A stretch of 15,900 nt of DNA from Woeseia sp964560775 (GCA_964560775.1 CAZLNH010000121.1:1-15900); one strand, 5' to 3'. Shown: positions 7,521-15,554, counted from the stretch's first letter. Numbers and translations are program-made. The notes: generated from the sequence alone by a model not told the origin.

Positions 7521-8717
7521 GTGCCCGCCACATTTCTCAACAAACTGGCCGCGCAAACCGAAAGCCTGAAACTGGAGGGACTGTACAAGGAGGAACGCCT
7601 GATAGCCGGGCCGCAGCAGGCGTCAATCCAGGTCCGGACCAACGGTTCTGCTCGCGAGGTCATCAATCTCTGCGCCAACAATTATCTCGGGCTCGCCAAC
7701 CACCCCACCGTCATCGCTGCTGCTCACAAGGCGCTGGACGACTACGGCTACGGTATGGCGTCCGTGCGTTTCATCTGTGGCACGCAAACGATACATAAGG
7801 AACTCGAGTCGCGTATCAGCGCGTATCTTGGAACCGAAGAGACGATCCTGTATCCCTCGTGCTTCGATGCCAATGGCGGCTTGTTTGAAACGATACTGAC
7901 GGAAGAAGACGCCGTCATCAGCGATGCGCTGAACCATGCCAGCATTATCGACGGTATCCGCCTCTGCAAGGCGCAGCGTTTCCGCTACCGGAATAACGAC
8001 ACGGACGACCTCGAGACGAAACTTCGGGAAACCGCCGGGTGCCGCACCCGCCTGATCGTGACGGACGGTGTGTTTTCAATGGACGGTACCATCGCAAACC
8101 TCAAGGATATCTGCGACCTGGCCGAACGCCATGACGCTTTGACGATGATCGATGATTGTCACGCTACCGGCTTCCTTGGCGACACCGGCCGCGGCACACA
8201 CGAATACCGCGACGTTATGGGCCGTATCGATATCATTACGAGTACACTCGGCAAGGCGCTGGGCGGTGCCTCCGGAGGATTTACGTCCGGTCGCAAGGAA
8301 ATCGTCGGCTGGCTGCGCCAGCGGTCAAGGCCGTACCTGTTCTCGAATTCGGTTGCGCCAGCGATTGCCGCGACATCACTCGCAGTACTCGACCTGCTGG
8401 AGAGCGATGACAGTTTGCGGCATCGATTGCGCAAAAACGCCTCGTATTTCAGAACGCACATGGAAGAACTGGGATTCGATTTAAAACCGGGGGAGCACCC
8501 GATTGTGCCCGTCATGCTGGGCGACGCGAAGCTCGCATCGACGATGGCGGATCAACTGCTCGAGCACGGCATCTATGTGATCGGTTTTTCCTTCCCGGTC
8601 GTACCCAAGGGCGAGGCGCGAATACGCACGCAGATGTCGGCGGGGCTCGAGAAAGCCCATCTCGACAAGGCCATCGAAGCGTTCGCTACCGTCGGGCGCG
8701 CGCTGCACGTTATCTAA
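7521..8717 (+). CDS. kbl: Glycine C-acetyltransferase (2-amino-3-ketobutyrate CoA ligase)
   Basis: 398 residues from a GTG start, identical in length to E. coli Kbl. It is a cytoplasmic PLP enzyme of the alpha-oxoamine synthase family (fold type I) that cleaves 2-amino-3-ketobutyrate with CoA to glycine and acetyl-CoA, the second step of threonine degradation. Clear family blocks are INLCANNYLGLANHP, GMASVRFICGTQTIHKELE, SSCFDANGG-like PSCFDANGGLFET, ISDALNHASIIDG, the PLP-contacting IDDCHATGF, and TSTLGKALGGASGG, which carries the Schiff-base lysine. The C-terminal GEARIRTQMSA is also standard. A Shine-Dalgarno sequence precedes the GTG; the frame is open to a TTG at 7491, but that would add residues the family lacks. 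The tdh gene follows after 15 bases, forming the usual kbl-tdh operon. Tdh hands its unstable product to this enzyme. Confidence 0.97.
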   Translation: MPATFLNKLAAQTESLKLEGLYKEERLIAGPQQASIQVRTNGSAREVINLCANNYLGLANHPTVIAAAHKALDDYGYGMASVRFICGTQTIHKELESRISAYLGTEETILYPSCFDANGGLFETILTEEDAVISDALNHASIIDGIRLCKAQRFRYRNNDTDDLETKLRETAGCRTRLIVTDGVFSMDGTIANLKDICDLAERHDALTMIDDCHATGFLGDTGRGTHEYRDVMGRIDIITSTLGKALGGASGGFTSGRKEIVGWLRQRSRPYLFSNSVAPAIAATSLAVLDLLESDDSLRHRLRKNASYFRTHMEELGFDLKPGEHPIVPVMLGDAKLASTMADQLLEHGIYVIGFSFPVVPKGEARIRTQMSAGLEKAHLDKAIEAFATVGRALHVI

Positions 8718-8732
8718 CCAGGATTCATCGCA

Positions 8733-9761
8733 ATGAAAGCATTGGTCAAGGCCAGGGCCGAACCCGGCATCTGGATGCAAGACATCGACAAGCCCTCTCC
8801 GGGTCACAATGACGTACTGATACGCGTCCGCCGCGCGGCAATCTGTGGAACCGATATCCACATCTACCAGTGGGACGATTGGGCCAGCCGGACGATCCCG
8901 GTTCCAATGGCAGTCGGCCACGAGTTCAGTGGCGAGATCGTCGAATGTGGCAGTGAAGTTGTCGGCTTCGACGTTGGTGACCGCGTGTCGGCGGAGGGGC
9001 ATATTACCTGTGGTGTCTGCCGCAACTGCCGCGCCGGCCGCAGGCACCTGTGCATCAGCACCAAAGGTATCGGCGTCAATCGCGCAGGCGCGTTCGCCGA
9101 ATACATCGCGGTGCCTGCATTCAACGTCTTCAAGTTACCCGATGCCATTACAGATGACATGGCATCAATCCTGGACCCGCTGGGCAATGCAACGCATACC
9201 GCACTGTCATTCGACCTGGTCGGTGAAGACGTGCTGATCACCGGTGCCGGACCGATCGGCATCATGGCGGTCGCGATTGCCCGATTCGCCGGCGCGCGTC
9301 ATGTCGTCATTACCGACATTAACGACTATCGCCTTGGTCTCGCAAAAAAGATGGGCGCAACAGTCGCACTCAATGTCCGCAATGACTCCATAGACGACAC
9401 CATGAAAAACCTCGGCATGACCGAGGGCTTCGACGTCGGCCTCGAGATGTCCGGCAATCCCTCAGCGTTCCGGGACATGCTGCGCACTATGCATCACGGC
9501 GGACAGGTTGCGTTGCTCGGCATCCCCCCGGACGAAACGGCGATCAACTGGAACGAGGTCATCTTCAAGGGGCTTACCCTGAAGGGCATCTACGGCCGCG
9601 AGATGTTCGAAACCTGGTACAAGATGACGAGCATGTTGCAAAGCGGACTCGATATCAGCCCGGTCATTACACACCATTTCGCCGCCAATGACTTTCTCGA
9701 TGCCTTCAAAATGATGGAGTCCGGTCAGTCGGGCAAGATCATCCTGGACTGGGCATCCTGA
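8733..9761 (+). CDS. tdh: L-threonine 3-dehydrogenase
   Basis: 342 residues against 341 in E. coli. It is a zinc-dependent medium-chain dehydrogenase that oxidises L-threonine to 2-amino-3-ketobutyrate with NAD+. The catalytic zinc site is visible as Cys38 in AICGTDIHIYQWDDW and His63-Glu64 in VGHEF. The structural zinc site is Cys93, Cys96, Cys99 and Cys107. All fall at the E. coli positions. The Rossmann fold is marked by ITGAGPIGIMAV, followed by the acidic end of the next strand in VVITDIND. The start ATG has AGGA nine bases upstream and lies 15 bases after the kbl stop, so the two are surely co-transcribed. The chain ends in SGKIILDW, the usual terminus. The gene converges with sppA across 27 bases in which I see no clear terminator. 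Confidence 0.98.
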   Translation: MKALVKARAEPGIWMQDIDKPSPGHNDVLIRVRRAAICGTDIHIYQWDDWASRTIPVPMAVGHEFSGEIVECGSEVVGFDVGDRVSAEGHITCGVCRNCRAGRRHLCISTKGIGVNRAGAFAEYIAVPAFNVFKLPDAITDDMASILDPLGNATHTALSFDLVGEDVLITGAGPIGIMAVAIARFAGARHVVITDINDYRLGLAKKMGATVALNVRNDSIDDTMKNLGMTEGFDVGLEMSGNPSAFRDMLRTMHHGGQVALLGIPPDETAINWNEVIFKGLTLKGIYGREMFETWYKMTSMLQSGLDISPVITHHFAANDFLDAFKMMESGQSGKIILDWAS

Positions 9762-9788
9762 CGCTGAAGTAAGCGGGCCAGACGCGTG

Positions 9789-11648
9789 CTAGCGCAGATT
9801 GGACCCGTCAAACACGCAAAAGCAGTGTGCATAGATGCCGCGCGGGTCGTTGAAACGCAGTACCGAGGTCAGTGCCCGTTCGGCGAAAGCCGCCAGCCGG
9901 TCGACAGGCGACGTCCGCGAGCCGATGTCGAGACCCAGTGACCGGGCTCCGCCCAGAAACTGCAGGACCATGACTTCGAACGGGCTCAGGTCTTCTTCGA
10001 AATAAACCTGGCTGTAGTCATCCGCGACAAGACCTGCGAGGTCAGCGGCGACCTGAATGGCGGTGTCCAGATCGCCCAGTTGGTCGACCAGTCCGTTTTC
10101 GACCGCTGCAGCACCGGTCCAGATCTGCCCTTGCGCTATGCGATCGACTGCCGCCACGTCCATTCCGCGATGTCCCGCGACGCGCGCGATGAAATCGTCA
10201 TAGGTGTCTTTGATCAATGCCTGCACAATCTGCCGTACGTCGTCCGACATTTCGCGATCAGGCCGCAGTGCGCCGGCAAACCTTGTCGTACCGAGACCGT
10301 CAGTATGTACACCCAACGCTGCAAGGCTGCGCTGGAACGTCGGGAACATACCGATAACACCAATTGATCCGGTTATCGTAGTCTCGTTGGCTACGATGCG
10401 GTCAGCGGCCATTGAAATCCAGTATCCGCCCGAGGCCGCAACACTGCTCATCGAGGCAACGACAGGCTTGCCCGCATCCCGCAGGGCCTGCACCTCATTG
10501 CGAATAATCTCTGACGCAAACGCGCTGCCACCCGGGCTGTCCACGCGCAGGACAACGGCCTTGACGGATTCATCGTGACGCGCCCGCGCCAGAAGATTCG
10601 CCGTCGAGTCACCGCCGATCGTACCTGGCGGTTGTGACCCATCGAGTATTTCACCCGCGGCAACAATAACCGCGATGTTGTTCCCGCCAAATGATGTGTC
10701 CTGCAGCAAGCGCATTTGCGCGAGATACTCATCCAGGCCGGCAGCCTTGTAGCCGAGCACACCTTCGTCATCTTCGCCGGCAATGGCCGCAATGCGTTCG
10801 CTGATCTGTTCATTGGTCAGCAACTCGTCAATAAACCCCAGCTCGACAGCTATCTCCGCAATCGTCGCATCGTCGCGCCGTGCATGCTCGAGAAAGTTTC
10901 CGGCAAATTCATCCACGCTGTTGTCGTTCAGGGCGCGGGCGCCGGCGACATCCGCCTGATACGAGGCCCAGAGGGCAGCCAGCACCCCACCGATAGCCTG
11001 GCGGTCCTCGTCTGACATGTCATTGCGCGTATAGGATTCGGCCGCGGTCTTGTGCGTTCCGGCACGAAACACATTCCAGTCGATCCGAAGTTTCTCGATT
11101 GCCTCCTGGAAATAGGTACGGTAGACGCCATAGCCCTGCATCAGCAGCATGCCTTCCGGATGCATATAGATTTTGTCCGCATGCGACGCAAGATAATAAG
11201 TGGACTGCTCGAAGAAAGTCGCATGCGCGATGACCTGTTTGCCAGACTGACGAAACTGTTCGATCGCATCGCCAACCCGCTGCAGCTTGCTGAGCCCGCC
11301 ACCGGACATACCCCGCAGGTCGAGGACCACGACCTGGATGCGGTCATCGTCTCGCGCAAACTCGAGACCGTCGACGATATCCCGCACCAATGTTTGCAAC
11401 GGCGCCTCGTCCAGCATCTCCGCGACGGCGCGGTCAAACGGGTCGCCCTCAAGCTGCTCAACCAGCACGCCGGAAGGCTGTATCACCAGTGCCGCTTTAT
11501 TGGGAAGCGTCGGTGTCCCTGCTGACAATGCGCCAATCAGAATCGAAAACATGAACAGCAGCACGATCAGGTGAAGCACCTTGCGCAGCGTATCGGCACC
11601 GGTCCAGACCGCACTGAAGAATCGAACAAAAACATTGCGCTTGGCCAC
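9789..11648 (-). CDS. sppA: Signal peptide peptidase SppA, long (67K) form
   Basis: 619 residues, close to E. coli SppA (618). This inner-membrane serine protease faces the periplasm and degrades cleaved signal peptides. An N-terminal anchor spans about residues 24-43. Two tandem S49 peptidase domains follow. The first supplies the general-base Lys200 in GTHKTAAESYTRNDMS, the second the nucleophile Ser406 in VAASGGYWISMAADRIVA (E. coli Lys209 and Ser409). DSPGGSAFASEI (370-381) and TGSIGVIG are further family blocks. The start is a GTG; AGGAG lies six bases before it, a strong site, and no better ATG is available. The gene follows the TRAP transporter genes after 50 bases on the same strand, so it may be read partly from their transcript. 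The gap holds a small hairpin and direct repeat. Confidence 0.97.
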   Translation of the reverse strand: MAKRNVFVRFFSAVWTGADTLRKVLHLIVLLFMFSILIGALSAGTPTLPNKAALVIQPSGVLVEQLEGDPFDRAVAEMLDEAPLQTLVRDIVDGLEFARDDDRIQVVVLDLRGMSGGGLSKLQRVGDAIEQFRQSGKQVIAHATFFEQSTYYLASHADKIYMHPEGMLLMQGYGVYRTYFQEAIEKLRIDWNVFRAGTHKTAAESYTRNDMSDEDRQAIGGVLAALWASYQADVAGARALNDNSVDEFAGNFLEHARRDDATIAEIAVELGFIDELLTNEQISERIAAIAGEDDEGVLGYKAAGLDEYLAQMRLLQDTSFGGNNIAVIVAAGEILDGSQPPGTIGGDSTANLLARARHDESVKAVVLRVDSPGGSAFASEIIRNEVQALRDAGKPVVASMSSVAASGGYWISMAADRIVANETTITGSIGVIGMFPTFQRSLAALGVHTDGLGTTRFAGALRPDREMSDDVRQIVQALIKDTYDDFIARVAGHRGMDVAAVDRIAQGQIWTGAAAVENGLVDQLGDLDTAIQVAADLAGLVADDYSQVYFEEDLSPFEVMVLQFLGGARSLGLDIGSRTSPVDRLAAFAERALTSVLRFNDPRGIYAHCFCVFDGSNLR

Positions 11649-11672
11649 GTACTACTCCTGAAGTGCTTTGCG

Positions 11673-11695
11673 AAAAACGTTGACTGTCACGTTGA
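11673..11695 (-). terminator. Weak hairpin plus T-run after dctM, with embedded direct repeat
   Basis: On the minus strand, AACGT and ACGTT can pair around an eight-base loop (11693-11676), and a run of five T follows at 11677-11673. Two of those T belong to the stem. The same stretch contains ACGTTGA twice on the plus strand (11677-11683 and 11689-11695), a direct repeat with a 12-base period. The stem is short and AT-rich, so it would be a leaky terminator at best. The repeat might instead be a regulator site for sppA. Confidence 0.3.
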
Positions 11696-11698
11696 ATA

Positions 11699-12973
11699 TT
11701 ACGGCGCGGCGTCCCGCCCCGGCAAGAACCACAGCGAGAGATCCTGCCAGAACGTAATGATCAGCACCGACACCATCAGTATCAGCAGGAATGGCAGTGT
11801 CGCTGCGTATACCTGCATAATCGGCTTGTTAAACCGGTAGCTGGTAATAAAGAGGTTCAGCCCGACCGGTGGTGTCAGGTAACCGAGCTGCATCGCTGCC
11901 AGGAATACAATACCCAGATGTATTTCGTTGACGCCGTACTGGGCGGCGATCGGCAGGACCAGCGGCACGACCAGGACAATGGCCGAAAAAATATCAAGTA
12001 TTGCGCCGAGAATCAGCAGAAATACCAGCAGTAACAGCAGGAAGCTCAGTTCGCTGCTGACCAGCTCCGCGACATACGCCAACAGCATCTGCGGCACGCC
12101 GGCATCAATCATGTAGTTCGTGGACGCGAGCGATACGCCGAGTATGACGAGTATTCCGCCAACCAGCAGCATGGATTGCCGCATGACTTCCGGCAGGTTC
12201 CGGAATGGGATCTCGCGCAAGACGAATACTTCCACAATCAGCACATACAACGCCGTCACGGCGGCAGCTTCAGACACGGCAAAAAACCCGGAGTAAATAC
12301 CACCGAGGACGACGATGGGCAACGGGAGCTCCCAAATCGACTCGCGTAACGCATCGCCTAACTCCCGAAGCGAAAACGGCTTCAATGGCTGCCGGTTTCC
12401 CCGGCTCACCCAGAAGCTGTAGCCTGACAACATGACGAGCATCAGCATGCCGGGCAGGATGCCTGCGCGAAACAGATCGTCAATCGAAACCTCGGCAATG
12501 ACTCCGTACAGTATCAGGGGCAATGAGGGCGCAAACAGCAGACCCAGACTGCCTGACGTCGTCACGAGGCCCAGGTTGAAGTTATCCGGATAGCCATCCT
12601 GCTTGAGCGCGGGATAGAGAATTGCGCCAAGAGCGATGATCGTCACGCCGGATGCACCGGTAAACGCTGTGAAAAACGCACAGGCCGCCAGCGACACCAA
12701 TGCTAGTCCGCCCGGCATCCAGCCCAGCAGTGCACCGGTAAGCCGCACCAGCCGCGTCGGGGCGTTGCTTTCGCTCAGCAGATAACCGGCGAACGTGAAC
12801 AGCGGGATTGCCGAAAGAAACGGCATGTCGGCTATGCCAAGAATTTCGACGGCGACCGCCATCAAGTCGATTTCTTCCTGGTAGTAACCCAGCATGGCAC
12901 TGCCGGCTATGACCGTGAACAGCGGCGCACCGAATATCGCGAGTACGATCAGGAGTATGCTGAGCGCTATCAT
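11699..12973 (-). CDS. dctM: TRAP transporter large permease, DctM family (TatM of a TPAT)
   Basis: 424 residues, the usual length. The protein is hydrophobic throughout, with about a dozen membrane segments, and is the ion-coupled (usually Na+) translocating subunit in the inner membrane. Family blocks include AIPLFTFAGYLLSES, FFTAFTGASGVTIIALGAILYPAL (reentrant-loop region of the first half), GSLGLLFAPSLPLILYG, and LDIFSAIVLVVPLVLPIA with LGYLTPPVGLNLFITS in the second half. These are the repeated inverted motifs of DctM. The ATG overlaps the DctQ stop codon by four bases (ATGA), showing coupling. With DctQ it forms the membrane complex that takes ligand from DctP. The specificity cannot be read from this subunit. 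Confidence 0.96.
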   Translation of the reverse strand: MIALSILLIVLAIFGAPLFTVIAGSAMLGYYQEEIDLMAVAVEILGIADMPFLSAIPLFTFAGYLLSESNAPTRLVRLTGALLGWMPGGLALVSLAACAFFTAFTGASGVTIIALGAILYPALKQDGYPDNFNLGLVTTSGSLGLLFAPSLPLILYGVIAEVSIDDLFRAGILPGMLMLVMLSGYSFWVSRGNRQPLKPFSLRELGDALRESIWELPLPIVVLGGIYSGFFAVSEAAAVTALYVLIVEVFVLREIPFRNLPEVMRQSMLLVGGILVILGVSLASTNYMIDAGVPQMLLAYVAELVSSELSFLLLLLVFLLILGAILDIFSAIVLVVPLVLPIAAQYGVNEIHLGIVFLAAMQLGYLTPPVGLNLFITSYRFNKPIMQVYAATLPFLLILMVSVLIITFWQDLSLWFLPGRDAAP

Positions 12974-13494
12974 TGGCCGGGCGCCTCGGCGGGCTCATTG
13001 CGGATCACGGCTATCGATGCGCCGATGCTTGCCAACAGGAACCGGTAACTCATCAATGCGAACGCCAGTGGTACGATGCCATGCGCTGTCCACGCCGGTA
13101 TATCGACGAGCACGGTGTCACCGAACTCAAGTGACAGCAGGATGAAACGCAGGGAATGCCATGCCAGCAAACCGCAAATCAGTGCCGCGAACAGGTCGAC
13201 AATCATACGCGGCACGCGCGCGAACCGTTCCGGAGCAAAATGCGACAGCACGTCGATGCGCAAGTGACGGTTGCTGCGGCTCGCCGCAATGGAGGCAACC
13301 ATCGCGATCCACAGCACCATAAGCTTCAGCAATTCGTCCGCCCAAACCAGGCCGCTGTCGAAAAACAACCGCAGCGCAATCTGGCCAACGGCAATAATCA
13401 TCATGCCCGCAAGCAGCAATACCAGCACCAGGTTTTCAAGCGCAGTGCCGAGGCGCTCAAGCCGCCCGAGCAGACGGCGGGCGGCATCCGTCAT
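12970..13494 (-). CDS. dctQ: TRAP transporter small permease, DctQ family (TatQ)
   Basis: 174 residues with four predicted membrane segments at roughly 20-44, 48-71, 96-118 and 130-152. The DctQ pattern is seen in VWADELLKLMVLWIAMVASIAASR followed by the polar RHLRIDVL, including the Trp and the acidic residue before helix two. The small subunit pairs with DctM in the inner membrane and stabilises the fixed scaffold of the transporter. The start codon overlaps the DctP stop by one base (TAATG), and GAGG at 13505-13502 sits seven bases before it. The stop overlaps the DctM start. The three genes are therefore one translationally coupled unit. Confidence 0.93.
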   Translation of the reverse strand: MTDAARRLLGRLERLGTALENLVLVLLLAGMMIIAVGQIALRLFFDSGLVWADELLKLMVLWIAMVASIAASRSNRHLRIDVLSHFAPERFARVPRMIVDLFAALICGLLAWHSLRFILLSLEFGDTVLVDIPAWTAHGIVPLAFALMSYRFLLASIGASIAVIRNEPAEAPGQ

Positions 13495-14537
13495 TAATGC
13501 GCCTCGCTGACGGATACCTCGTCATTTTCCGTGGCATTGGCAGTACGGTAGTCCTGCAGGTGCATCAGCAGTTCGTCAAGCAAGCTGGCCGAAAACATGC
13601 CTTGGTCGGCCATATCGCTGTTTGTCTCCTGCATCTGGTCGCGGATTTTTTCGAATTCGCCGGGTACGGGGTCTACTTCTTCAAGTCCGACGCTCAGCAG
13701 GGCCTCGGTTGCGTTGCGGGAGTCACGCTGACTGGCCGCATCAACGTCATCGTAAATACCGGTCATGACATCCCTGACGACCGCCTGGTCGGGATCTGAC
13801 AACTGGTTGAATTTGCGCTCGCCGATCACCATGAAGCCCATTGCATACAGCACCGGCATCCTGGTTACGTACTTCACCTTTGTATGCCATTGCAGCGCAA
13901 GTGCCACGACCGGCGGGATGGCAACGATGTCGATAAGTCCCGTCTGCAGGCCGGTCAATACGTCGGTAATCGGCAGTGAGACCGGCGACAGGTCCAGAGA
14001 CTTCATGCCCTGGTAGCTGATCTGGTCTCCTTCGGGTAACCAGACCTTTTTGCCCTTCAGGTCGTCGTGGCTGCGAACTGGCTCGTTCGACAGGATAATC
14101 GCAAACCCGCCACCCGCGAAGCCGAAGGTTTCGAATCCGAGGTCTTCAATTCCCGCAATCAACCCGGCATCGAGATGTTCGCGGACGTATTCGACCTCTT
14201 CAATTGATTTGAACAGGAACGGCAAACCATAAATATTCACGTCCGGGTAGCGATCCTGGAAATCGGTAGGCGCGAACGTACCGCCGTGCAACTGGCCAAT
14301 CTGCATTTTCCGGAGAACCTGCCGTTCATTGCCTTGCACACCGCCGGAATAAAACTTGAGCTTTACGCGCCCGTCCGTGCGCTCGCGAATTTCCGCGGCG
14401 CCTTGCCGGAATTCTTTCATCCATCCGGAGTTTTCCGGAGCAAGCGTTGCGATCTTGATCTCCGTCGTTTGCGCGGCCGCCATGCCGCCCATCAGGGCAA
14501 GCATAAGTCCGGCAACTATCGGTATCGGGTTTCGCAT
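13494..14537 (-). CDS. dctP: TRAP transporter periplasmic binding protein, DctP family (TatP)
   Basis: 347 residues from the ATG at 14537. GGAG at 14548-14545 is seven bases upstream of this ATG but only one base from an alternative ATG at 14543, which decides the start. Residues 1-22 form a signal peptide, probably cut after MAAA, so the mature protein begins QTTEIKIATLAPENSGW in the periplasm. DctP blocks are FYSGGVQGNERQVLRKMQIGQL-like (63 onwards), NIYGLPFLF (101-109) and ITDVLTGLQTGLIDIVAIPP (190-209). In most DctP proteins the segment DLKGxKxRxP carries the Arg that holds the ligand carboxylate; here it reads DLKGKKVWLPEGD with Trp166 at that place. The ligand is therefore uncertain and may not be a simple organic acid. 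The gene lies 46 bases after the TatT-like lipoprotein gene and overlaps dctQ. Confidence 0.93.
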   Translation of the reverse strand: MRNPIPIVAGLMLALMGGMAAAQTTEIKIATLAPENSGWMKEFRQGAAEIRERTDGRVKLKFYSGGVQGNERQVLRKMQIGQLHGGTFAPTDFQDRYPDVNIYGLPFLFKSIEEVEYVREHLDAGLIAGIEDLGFETFGFAGGGFAIILSNEPVRSHDDLKGKKVWLPEGDQISYQGMKSLDLSPVSLPITDVLTGLQTGLIDIVAIPPVVALALQWHTKVKYVTRMPVLYAMGFMVIGERKFNQLSDPDQAVVRDVMTGIYDDVDAASQRDSRNATEALLSVGLEEVDPVPGEFEKIRDQMQETNSDMADQGMFSASLLDELLMHLQDYRTANATENDEVSVSEAH

Positions 14538-14544
14538 CTGCATT

Positions 14545-14548
14545 CTCC
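14545..14548 (-). promoter_or_regulatory. Ribosome binding site deciding the dctP start
   Basis: GGAG on the minus strand. It is seven bases from the ATG at 14537 and one base from the ATG at 14543. Normal spacing selects the 14537 start and gives a compact signal peptide. Confidence 0.65.
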
Positions 14549-14583
14549 GCTGGTGCAATCTGGGTGTGGTATCGGCTGGCCGG

Positions 14584-15447
14584 TCAGAAATAATCGGCGC
14601 CACTTTCGAGCAGCGCGCGCGCATCACGTTGCGCCAGTACGTTGGTCAGCGTGTAGCCGGGTACTTCGGACTCGGCTGCAAGGACGTCCTGAAGCAGGCG
14701 GTCATGCAGTTCCTTATCGTACATAAGCCGTGCATAGCCGCGTGCAAATTCAACCTTCGCGCCAAGGTCCCGGCCGCCTGACAATTCGATCGAACGTTCA
14801 AAATAGGCACGGCCCTGTTCAGGGTCGCCACCCAGCGCGGGCGGACGCAGGGTGGTCAGTATGCCAAGGTACGTGTAGGCATCGCTGTCGTCTGTGCCAT
14901 CGCTTACATCGAGATAGCGCAGCAGCAGCGCCTCCATATGGGGCAGCCTGGCCAGTGACGTCCAGTCGTCGCTGTGCGCACGAATGTAGGCGAGTGACGC
15001 GACGGCATAACTCAATACGACATCGGCATGTCTTTCGCCGAGTCCCTTTAGGGAGCGCTCGTAAGCCTCGAAGTCCATATCGTCCCAGGCGCAGGACGAG
15101 GCGTACTCGATGCAAATCGCCTTGCTGCCGTAATGCCTGGCGCGTTCGGTCAGTCGTGCCGCGCGCGCAGCTTCGTCGGCAAACACAGCGCCATAGGAGG
15201 CATACAGGTCAGCTGCAGCGGCCAGCAATGCCGGGTCCTCCGGGTTACCTTCTATCAGGCTGTCGAGCAGCAGAAGGTACGCTGGCGCACCATCGCGCAC
15301 CGTTTCGGGATCCGTCTGGTTCAGTACAGCCAGCGACAGGTTGTCAGCAAAGCCTGACGCGGCCGACGAGACCAGTGACGCACAACCGGCCTGCAGCAGT
15401 GCCGCGACAACCAGCAGGCTGCGCAGTGTCGGGGCGTGATGGAGCAT
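14584..15447 (-). CDS. tatT: TatT-family TPR lipoprotein of a TRAP transporter (TPAT T-component)
   Basis: 287 residues from the ATG at 15447. The N-terminus is a lipoprotein signal, LLVVAALLQAGC, with Cys22 as lipidation site; Gln at -3 is less usual than Leu. The body is alpha-helical with degenerate TPR-like repeats: PEDPALLAAAADLYASYGAVF, the helices around 140-156, and the distal part RPPALGGDPEQGRAYFERSIELSGG, LGAKVEFARGYARLMYDKELHDRLL and VLAAES. This distal half is characteristic of the TRAP transporter T-component family (Treponema pallidum TatT, Tp0956). In T. pallidum this lipoprotein forms a trimer with pores and binds the DctP-type TatP. Two Cys (112, 119) might form a disulfide. 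The start has GAGG ten bases upstream; an ATG at 15456 is nearly as plausible. Its position directly before dctPQM supports the assignment. Confidence 0.87.
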   Translation of the reverse strand: MLHHAPTLRSLLVVAALLQAGCASLVSSAASGFADNLSLAVLNQTDPETVRDGAPAYLLLLDSLIEGNPEDPALLAAAADLYASYGAVFADEAARAARLTERARHYGSKAICIEYASSCAWDDMDFEAYERSLKGLGERHADVVLSYAVASLAYIRAHSDDWTSLARLPHMEALLLRYLDVSDGTDDSDAYTYLGILTTLRPPALGGDPEQGRAYFERSIELSGGRDLGAKVEFARGYARLMYDKELHDRLLQDVLAAESEVPGYTLTNVLAQRDARALLESGADYF

Positions 15448-15521
15448 ACTGATCATGCCTCGAAAGACTCGTTTGCCACGCAATGGTTCAGGCCAATCGC
15501 GTCACGACATGAATATGGCGC

Positions 15522-15536
15522 GCGGCACCGGGCCGC
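15522..15536 (-). repeat. Short GC hairpin after rplS
   Basis: GCGGC and GCCGC form a 5-bp stem with a five-base loop, 18 bases past the rplS stop codon. No T-run follows on the minus strand, so it is not a standard intrinsic terminator. Transcription from rplS may continue into the lipoprotein gene, or end by Rho. No convincing promoter was seen in the 107-base gap 15448-15554. Confidence 0.3.
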
Positions 15537-15554
15537 AACAAGTGAGATACCCGG

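Noticed and set aside
7454..7681. Longer N-terminus for the HslR protein
   Set aside because: It would overlap kbl and the divergent promoter; the ATG at 7453 has a good Shine-Dalgarno sequence and gives the family length.
11677..11695. CpxR box ahead of sppA
   Set aside because: The CpxR site is two GTAAA units ten bases apart; this repeat has a different sequence and a 12-base period.
14543..14627. Earlier start for the DctP protein
   Set aside because: The upstream residues are Arg-rich and would spoil the signal peptide; the ribosome binding site favours 14537.
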